From contig JBBSEZ010000162.1 of the NCBI GenBank assembly GCA_038239195.1, forward strand, positions 1 through 19,545: a DNA stretch of 19,545 nucleotides. Reading direction: 5' to 3'. Positions 14,897-19,545 of this stretch are shown in pieces. Position 1 is the stretch's first letter, and every line of letters starts with the position of its first letter. Origin of the DNA: JBBSEZ01 sp038239195 (lineage in GTDB: Bacteria > Planctomycetota > Planctomycetia > Gemmatales > Gemmataceae). The position numbers and the translations under genes are program-made. Below the pieces are notes generated by a model. It saw only the letters and a program-made list of their open reading frames with translations. It was not told the origin of the DNA and did not search any database.

Positions 14897-16441
14897 ATGA
14901 TGAGGCCTCTGAGTGCCGGCCTGGTCTTGCTGCTGGCGTCGGCCGTGCTGGCGCAGGTCCCGCTCACGTCGGTCTACTCGACCCCGGACGTCCCCTCCGA
15001 GGAAGTGCTGCGCCGGCTGAACCTCAAAAAGGGTTGGGCGCGCTACGTGCCGATGGCCGGCCGCCGCGATGGGTTCCTCACCATTCAGGTCGCCGGCAAG
15101 GACCTCCTCGCCCAGACCCGCAGCGGGCTGATTGTGCGGATGGACGCCGAGACGGGCCGCATCTACTGGCGGCAGCGAGTCGGCCGGCCCTACAAGGGCG
15201 GGCATGGCGTCGCGTTCAACAGCCGTTCCGTCTACGCGATCAACGCGACCGACCTCTTCTCCCTCTCGCGCACCACCGGCGAGCAGCGCTGGCGCTACAA
15301 GTTGCCCGGCGGGACTTCCGCGCTTCCCATCGCCGACGACCGCCACCTCTATCTCTCGACCGCGGCTGGCCGCATCTACTCCTACTACTTGCCCTCGACC
15401 GACGTCCCGGGACCGAGCACCTCCGACGAAGGAGACGAGCGCGAGACGGACCCGCAGCCGGCCGTCCGCTGGAGCGTGCTCACGACCGTCAGCCTGGAAC
15501 TGCCGCCCCTGGTAACGCGCACCCGCGTGCTGGTCCCCAGCCCCAGCGGAGAGATTCGCCTGTTCGAGAAGGTCGTCACCGATACCGACGGGGGGTCCCG
15601 GGAGGAGAGCCTGGCCCTGCGCGGCAAGATCGACGTCCCGGCGGGGCAGTTCGGCGACGTCGCTTACGTCGGCTCCAGCGATGGCTCCCTCTATGCGCTG
15701 GAGATCGAAACCGGCAAGCTCGCCTGGCGCTACACCGCCGGCACGCCGGTCAAGCGCCAGCCGATGCCCACCTCGGAAGACGTCTACGTGACGATGGATC
15801 GCTACGGCCTGGTCCGCGTGAGCCGCATCGACGTCCTCGACCCCGTGAGCCGTCGCACCCTCGAGGCTGGCCAGAAGGTATGGCGCAACCGCGACGCCGA
15901 CCGCTTCGTGGCGGCCAACCCCAAGTTCGTGTACGCCAGCGACCACAGCGGGCGGTTGCTCGTCCTCGACCGCAAACGGGGAACGAAACTGAGCACGCTC
16001 GACGCGCGTCAGTTCCGCTTCCCCATCGCCAACACGATGACGGATCGCATCTACCTCGCCGCCAACGACGGCCTGATCGTCTGCCTGCACGACCGCGACT
16101 ACCCCCGGCCGTTCAACCACCGCATCCTCGAGGAGCAGGCCGACCCACTCAAGAAGAAGCTGTCCACCCTCGTCACCCACAAGGGCGGAAAGGCCATCGC
16201 GCTGCGCGAAATGATCAAAGACCTCGAGAAGGCCCACAACCTCAAGATCCGGGTGGTCGAGGCCGCCTTCAAGGCCCGGCGCATCGATAACGTGATGGCC
16301 GTGGAGGTGAAACACCCCGCCGTGGTCAACCGACCGCTCGAAGCCGTGCTGGCGCTCGTGTTCAAGCAGGCCGGCGCCATCTTCGAGGTCTTCGACGACA
16401 GCATCATCGTCGTCCCCGCCCCGATCCGCGACAAGGAGTAG
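14897..16441 (+). CDS. Exported PQQ-type beta-propeller protein with C-terminal secretin-N/STN-like domain, 514 aa
   Basis: The start is the first of two adjacent ATGs, with GGAG 9 nt upstream, leading into a signal peptide (LSAGLVLLLASAVLAQ). Residues about 60-400 show PQQ/BamB-type blades: LIVRMDAETGRIYWRQRVG, VYAINATDLFSLSRTTGEQRWRY, YVGSSDGSLYALEIETGKLAWRY, VYASDHSGRLLVLDRKRGTKL, IYLAANDGLIVCL. There is a Pro/acidic insertion near 175-195. The last about 97 residues (418-514) differ: helix-rich REMIKDLEKAHNLKIRVVEAAF, then RPLEAVLALVFKQAGAIFEVFDDSIIVVPAP, which resembles the STN/secretin-N fold. This suggests an envelope scaffold that may contact an outer-membrane channel. No enzyme motif is seen. 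The permease gene follows by 66 nt on the same strand. Confidence 0.82.
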   Translation: MMRPLSAGLVLLLASAVLAQVPLTSVYSTPDVPSEEVLRRLNLKKGWARYVPMAGRRDGFLTIQVAGKDLLAQTRSGLIVRMDAETGRIYWRQRVGRPYKGGHGVAFNSRSVYAINATDLFSLSRTTGEQRWRYKLPGGTSALPIADDRHLYLSTAAGRIYSYYLPSTDVPGPSTSDEGDERETDPQPAVRWSVLTTVSLELPPLVTRTRVLVPSPSGEIRLFEKVVTDTDGGSREESLALRGKIDVPAGQFGDVAYVGSSDGSLYALEIETGKLAWRYTAGTPVKRQPMPTSEDVYVTMDRYGLVRVSRIDVLDPVSRRTLEAGQKVWRNRDADRFVAANPKFVYASDHSGRLLVLDRKRGTKLSTLDARQFRFPIANTMTDRIYLAANDGLIVCLHDRDYPRPFNHRILEEQADPLKKKLSTLVTHKGGKAIALREMIKDLEKAHNLKIRVVEAAFKARRIDNVMAVEVKHPAVVNRPLEAVLALVFKQAGAIFEVFDDSIIVVPAPIRDKE

Positions 16442-16507
16442 CGCCGCTCTTGCTTGTCGGTTCGCGCGAAACGGCAAGGAAGAGCAGGCCCACCGAGGAG
16501 GCGCAGG

Positions 16508-18151
16508 TTGCTCCGCTGGCGCATCACGATCGCGTTGCTGCTCGGAGCGCTGATCGCGGTGCCCCTTGCCGCCGCCCCCGCGGCGCTCCTCGCCGATCCC
16601 TCGGCGTGGCGCGCGGGCATCGAACCGGCGCGCCTCCTTGCGCTGGGGCGCAACACGGCGCTGCTCGTCGCGGCCACGCTCGCCCTGTGCTTCCCCCCCG
16701 GCGTCCTGGCCGCCATCCTCCTCTACCGCACTGACCTGCCTGGCCGGCGCTTCCTCCGCGCGCTCGTGGTCTTGACGCTGTTCGTTCCGCTACCCCTGTT
16801 CGCGACCTCGTGGCAAGCGGCGCTTGGCCCCGATGGCTGGCTGCCCGTGCCGGGCTGGTCCGCGGGAGGGGCGTGGGCGCCGTGGGCGCAGGGCCTTGGC
16901 GCTGCGGCCTGGGTGCATGCGGTGGCCGGGCTGCCCTGGGTGGTCCTCCTCGTCGGGCAAGGGCTCTGCTGGGTCGAACGCGAACTGGAGGAGGACGCCC
17001 TCACGGCGCTGCCGTGGTGGTGGGTGCTGTATCGCGTTACCCTGCCCCGCTCGAGGGGCGCCCTCGGTGCGGCCGCGCTGTGGGTGGGCCTGCAAACGGC
17101 GACGGAGATCACCGTCACCGATCTGATGCAGGTTCGCACCTTCGCCGAGGAGGTCTACACCCAACTCGTCGGCCCGGAGCTAGGGGGCGGCGGAGACGTC
17201 GTCGCGCGCGCCGTGGCGTCGGCACTGCCCTTCGTCCTCCTCTGCACGCTCCTCGTCGTGCTACTCGCCTCCCGGTGGGAAAAAGCCCTGCCCCCGCGCG
17301 CCGCCCTGCACGCTCCGCCACTCGTCTTCCCACTCGGCAAAGCACGCTGGCCGCTGGCGCTCGTCGCCCTCGCGGCCGCGGCGCTGCTCGTTCTCGTGCC
17401 GGCGATCGGGCTGGCCTGGCGCGTCGGGCTGAGCGGCGGCCCGCCCTCCTGGTCGGGCGTCGTCGCCGGCCGCCACCTGGAGCGCGCGGCGCGCGGCGAA
17501 GGGCGTCGCCTGATCGAAAGCCTCCTGGTGGCCGCGAGCGCGGGGGGGCTCTGCGCCGGCTTGGCCCTCGTGGCGTGCTGGCTGGCGCGGGAGGCGCCCC
17601 GCTTCCGCACGGCGCTGCTGGTGCTGATGGCGCTGGCGTGGGCGATGCCGGGGCCGCTGCTCGGCCTGGGGATGAAAACGACCATCGAGCTGCTGCTTCG
17701 CGCGACCGGCTCGCCGTGGCTGCTGGAGCGCTGGCTCTACTACGGCCCCTCCTACCTGCCCGCGTTGTGGGTGGACGTGGTGCGCTTTTTCCCCTGTGCC
17801 GTCGCCGTCCTCTGGCCCGTGGCGCGCTTGCTCCCCCGCGACCTGCTCGACGCCGCCCGCCTCGACGGCGCCAGCCCCCTCGCCGAGCTGCGCCTCGTGG
17901 TCGCGCCGCTCCTCTTCCCGGCGTGTGTCCGCGCGACGCTGGTCGTCGCGGTCCTGTCGCTGGGAGAGCTCAGCGCCGGCAAACTGGTCAGCATGGCGGG
18001 CGCGCCGACGTTTGCCCAGGAGGTGTTCGCCCAGATGCACAACGGCGTCGGCAACAGCCTGGCGGCGCAGTGCCTGTTGCTGCTGCTCGCCGTGTCCGCT
18101 GGCGGGGCGCTGGCGGCCCGAGGAATGGGCACCGACGAGTACAGCTTTTAG
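16508..18151 (+). CDS. ABC transporter permease with two fused permease domains, iron(III)/thiamine type, 547 aa
   Basis: About twelve hydrophobic segments fall into two homologous halves, as in FbpB/ThiP-type permeases where both subunits are one chain. The EAA loop of the second half is clear (DLLDAARLDGASPLAELRLVVAPLLFP, about residues 440-466). The first half has a degenerate copy (ELEEDALTALPWWWVLYRVTLPRSRG). The permease would import a substrate delivered by a periplasmic binding protein, powered by a separate ATPase. Neither partner gene is in the window. The start is TTG with GAGGAGG 6 nt upstream; a TTG 18 codons earlier lacks a ribosome site. It follows the propeller gene by 66 nt, possibly as an operon. 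Substrate is inferred from fold only. Confidence 0.82.
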   Translation: MLRWRITIALLLGALIAVPLAAAPAALLADPSAWRAGIEPARLLALGRNTALLVAATLALCFPPGVLAAILLYRTDLPGRRFLRALVVLTLFVPLPLFATSWQAALGPDGWLPVPGWSAGGAWAPWAQGLGAAAWVHAVAGLPWVVLLVGQGLCWVERELEEDALTALPWWWVLYRVTLPRSRGALGAAALWVGLQTATEITVTDLMQVRTFAEEVYTQLVGPELGGGGDVVARAVASALPFVLLCTLLVVLLASRWEKALPPRAALHAPPLVFPLGKARWPLALVALAAAALLVLVPAIGLAWRVGLSGGPPSWSGVVAGRHLERAARGEGRRLIESLLVAASAGGLCAGLALVACWLAREAPRFRTALLVLMALAWAMPGPLLGLGMKTTIELLLRATGSPWLLERWLYYGPSYLPALWVDVVRFFPCAVAVLWPVARLLPRDLLDAARLDGASPLAELRLVVAPLLFPACVRATLVVAVLSLGELSAGKLVSMAGAPTFAQEVFAQMHNGVGNSLAAQCLLLLLAVSAGGALAARGMGTDEYSF

Positions 18152-18378
18152 CGCCCCTTCGCCCAGGTCTTCCCGCAACGCGTCCAGCGTCGCCGCCATC
18201 GCTGTCACCGTGCGCTCGAAGTCCTCCTTGGGGTGCGCCGCCAAGACCAGCGCTCCGAGTCGTGCGTCACCCCATCGGGGAACACGCCCCGCGCTCGCGC
18301 GTGCAACCGTTGCGAGCGCGGGAACGCCCGCACGTAGCGCTCCGTCAGGGGCTCGCGCACGCCTCCGGCCTGTGGCAT
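18152..18378 (-). pseudogene. Deletion remnant of a class III aminotransferase (glutamate-1-semialdehyde aminomutase type)
   Basis: From ATG 18378 (GGAGGG about 7 nt upstream) the frame reads EPLTERYVRAF.. then RARGVFPDGVTHDS, the N-terminus of GSA-aminomutase-like enzymes. After about 41 residues the similarity stops near 18256 and the frame soon ends. In the neighbouring frame, immediately after, comes LVLAAHPKEDFERTVTAM.. then ..LDALRED, like the C-terminal helix of the same family (H-x-x-E-D-hh-x-T-hh). The roughly 350 residues between, including the PLP lysine, are missing. No stop closes the second frame before the end of the permease gene. The start and ribosome site are still intact, so decay is probably recent. 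This is family resemblance from memory. Confidence 0.55.
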
Positions 18379-18742
18379 GGTTCCGCCCTCCAAGAGATGC
18401 CCTCTCCTCGCACCACCCTCCTTGTTGCGCGGGGCCCGGGCCAGTGCCTCGTCCCAGAACCGAACGGAGATTGGCCGTGCCTGCGTGGCACGTTCCGATT
18501 GCGCCGACGGAAACATCCACGACTTTTACCTATATTGACATTTTTCTGCTTGCAACCGGCGCAGACGGTCTTTACTCTCTTCTTTAACCGAACTCGCGGT
18601 CGAACAGGCACAACCCTCAATTGCGCTGGCCCCGGCGATCGCCGGGGCCAGCCCTTCCAGGCCCCCGAAGGGCCCCGGGTGGCCCATCGGCTGATTGTTG
18701 GCTTCATTCTCTCTCCTCTTCCCTGGCGCAGGGCCTCGACTC
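18379..18742. other. Intergenic region upstream of the last gene
   Basis: No gene is supported. The part from about 18520 to 18600 is AT-rich and promoter-like; TTGCAA (18550-18555) and TACTCT (18573-18578) are 17 nt apart on plus, a weak pair. A perfect TTGACA at 18535-18540 has no fitting -10. The 28-bp palindrome listed next lies in this region. Confidence 0.35.
18625..18652. repeat. 28-bp perfect palindrome with GCGATCGC core
   Basis: All 14 base pairs match around the centre 18638/18639; arms read GCTGGCCCCGGCGA and its complement. The core GCGATCGC equals the HIP1 octamer known from cyanobacteria. It is 90 nt before the start of the last gene, in its leader. It could form a very stable RNA hairpin (terminator or leader structure) or be a binding or repeat element. 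Confidence 0.6.
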
Positions 18743-19545
18743 ATGACTCGCTTGTCCTCGGTCCGCTCGTGGTTTTCTCGCAAGCGCAGCGCCTCTTCCA
18801 AGGCGCTCCAGCGGCGCCACTTCCGCCCGCAACTCGAGGTGCTCGAAGACCGCCTCCCCCCGGGCGACCTCCTTAACGCGCTCGTCTCCTCGCCGTTCAG
18901 CCTGCTCGGCCACGCCGCGATGCCTCTCAACGAGCCCGCACCGCCGTCCGCACCCGCGCCCAGTCCGATGCCCCCCGCCCCCGTCCCCGCGACGCTCCCG
19001 CCCAATTTGCTCCCGGCCACTCCTCCCGCCCCGATCCCGACCTACGCGATCCCCGAGGACTCGGGCCCCGAGGACGGCGGTTCGCTTGAGGGCCCTCCCC
19101 CCGATCAGGTGCAGACGCTGTTCACCGCCGGCCTCGACCCGGTCTTCGCCGCCACCCCGCTGCCCATCCTCGCCGCCCCGCCTGGGCCGTCGAGCGGGGG
19201 CGACGGCGGCGGCGGTGGCGGCGGTGGTGGCGGGGGCGGGGGCGCGGGCCCGGCCGCTCCGATCGGCCTCGGGCCTGCCAGCCCGCCCATCCCGATCGCG
19301 CCCCCACCCGTCGGGGGCGTGGCGCCCCCGATCAACCCGCCGGTACCCAATGTCCCGCTCGCGAGCCCTCCCTGGGGGCCGACGCTGTTCCCCCCCGACT
19401 TCCCCCCCGTTCCGATGCCCACCCCAACGCCGGCCTGGCCGGCGGGCATGGGCCCGCCCCCCCCCCTCCCCCCGCCCGCAGGTCCCCCCCGCGGCCCCGC
19501 CGGGCCCCCCCCACCCGGGGCCCCGGGGCCCCCCCCCCCCCCCCG
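18743..19545 (+). CDS. N-terminal part of a Pro/Gly-rich exported protein with LEDRL motif (runs off the window)
   Basis: The N-terminus is basic (SVRSWFSRKRSASSKALQRR) followed by PQLEVLEDRLPPGDLL (about residues 29-44), the planctomycete LEPR-like export motif in the 'LEDRLPPGDLL' form typical of Gemmata relatives. About 220 residues of low-complexity Pro/Ala/Gly sequence follow, with a run of about 14 Gly (near residues 155-168) and long Pro stretches. No stop occurs before position 19545. The ribosome site is weak (AGGG about 10 nt upstream). The last 50 bases are mostly C/G homopolymers, where base calls may be unreliable. The mature domain lies outside the window, so the function is unknown. 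Confidence 0.65.
   Translation, partial: MTRLSSVRSWFSRKRSASSKALQRRHFRPQLEVLEDRLPPGDLLNALVSSPFSLLGHAAMPLNEPAPPSAPAPSPMPPAPVPATLPPNLLPATPPAPIPTYAIPEDSGPEDGGSLEGPPPDQVQTLFTAGLDPVFAATPLPILAAPPGPSSGGDGGGGGGGGGGGGGAGPAAPIGLGPASPPIPIAPPPVGGVAPPINPPVPNVPLASPPWGPTLFPPDFPPVPMPTPTPAWPAGMGPPPPLPPPAGPPRGPAGPPPPGAPGPPPPP

Noticed and set aside
14159..16477. Long minus-strand open frame opposite tadA and the propeller gene
   Set aside because: It is a shadow of two well-supported plus-strand genes, has no domain resemblance, and runs across their intergenic gap.
18535..18540. Perfect TTGACA as promoter of the last gene
   Set aside because: No acceptable -10 at 15-19 nt downstream; it lies in an AT-rich patch where the hexamer can occur by chance.
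16810..18876. Plus-strand 688-codon frame overlapping the permease and the downstream gap
   Set aside because: It is an Arg/Ala/Pro-rich alternative frame of the permease, with no motif or ribosome site.
19200..19245. Gly-codon repeat (GGC/GGT/GGG run) as a possible CRISPR or tandem array
   Set aside because: It is a coding low-complexity poly-Gly stretch without spacers or unit structure.

Overview
The window looks like chromosomal DNA of a planctomycete, most likely a Gemmataceae relative. The DNA is very GC-rich. It carries several families that are expanded or near-exclusive in that group: a TIGR03067-type secreted protein, a DUF4058 / DUF5678-like / retropepsin-like gene trio, two surface proteins whose N-termini carry a 'LEDRL' motif like the planctomycete LEPR-type export signal, and an enlarged RseP-type protease. 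This taxonomic reading is inferred from protein families, not from any rRNA or marker gene. Both window edges are arbitrary, and the last 50 bases are C/G homopolymer sequence.

Layout. 1-2560: a Flp-type pilin (minus), then on plus a TIGR03067 secreted protein, a small membrane protein and a secreted HEAT-like protein. 2761-4239: DUF4058 gene (in-frame TGA), DUF5678-like gene (apparently extended by a homopolymer slip) and an overlapping retropepsin-like gene (D-P-G instead of D-T/S-G); each of the three neighbours carries a lesion. 4283-5796: tsaB (minus) and an RNase HI with a C-terminal extension (plus), divergent from overlapping promoters. 5832-9854 (minus): dxr, rseP and a small membrane protein, a probable operon. 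10152-14027 (minus): a secreted seven-bladed WD40-like protein and a large surface protein with two Ig-like repeats. This stretch is visibly less GC-rich than its flanks. 14222-18151 (plus): tadA, a PQQ-type beta-propeller protein with a secretin-N/STN-like tail, and a fused two-domain ABC permease of the iron(III)/thiamine type. 18152-18378 (minus): apparent remnant of a class III aminotransferase (glutamate-1-semialdehyde aminomutase type) with the middle deleted. 18743-end: N-terminal part of a Pro/Gly-rich exported protein.

How the genes relate. Housekeeping functions (t6A tRNA modification, RNA-DNA hybrid removal, isoprenoid synthesis, intramembrane proteolysis, tRNA adenosine deamination) alternate with lineage-specific exported proteins and with decaying genes. 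I found no CRISPR array, tRNA, rRNA, transposase or integrase. The most novel material is the damaged DUF4058/DUF5678/protease module and the aminotransferase remnant. The propeller-STN fusion, the modified pilin and the enlarged RseP come next. No complete, clearly new multi-gene system could be demonstrated.
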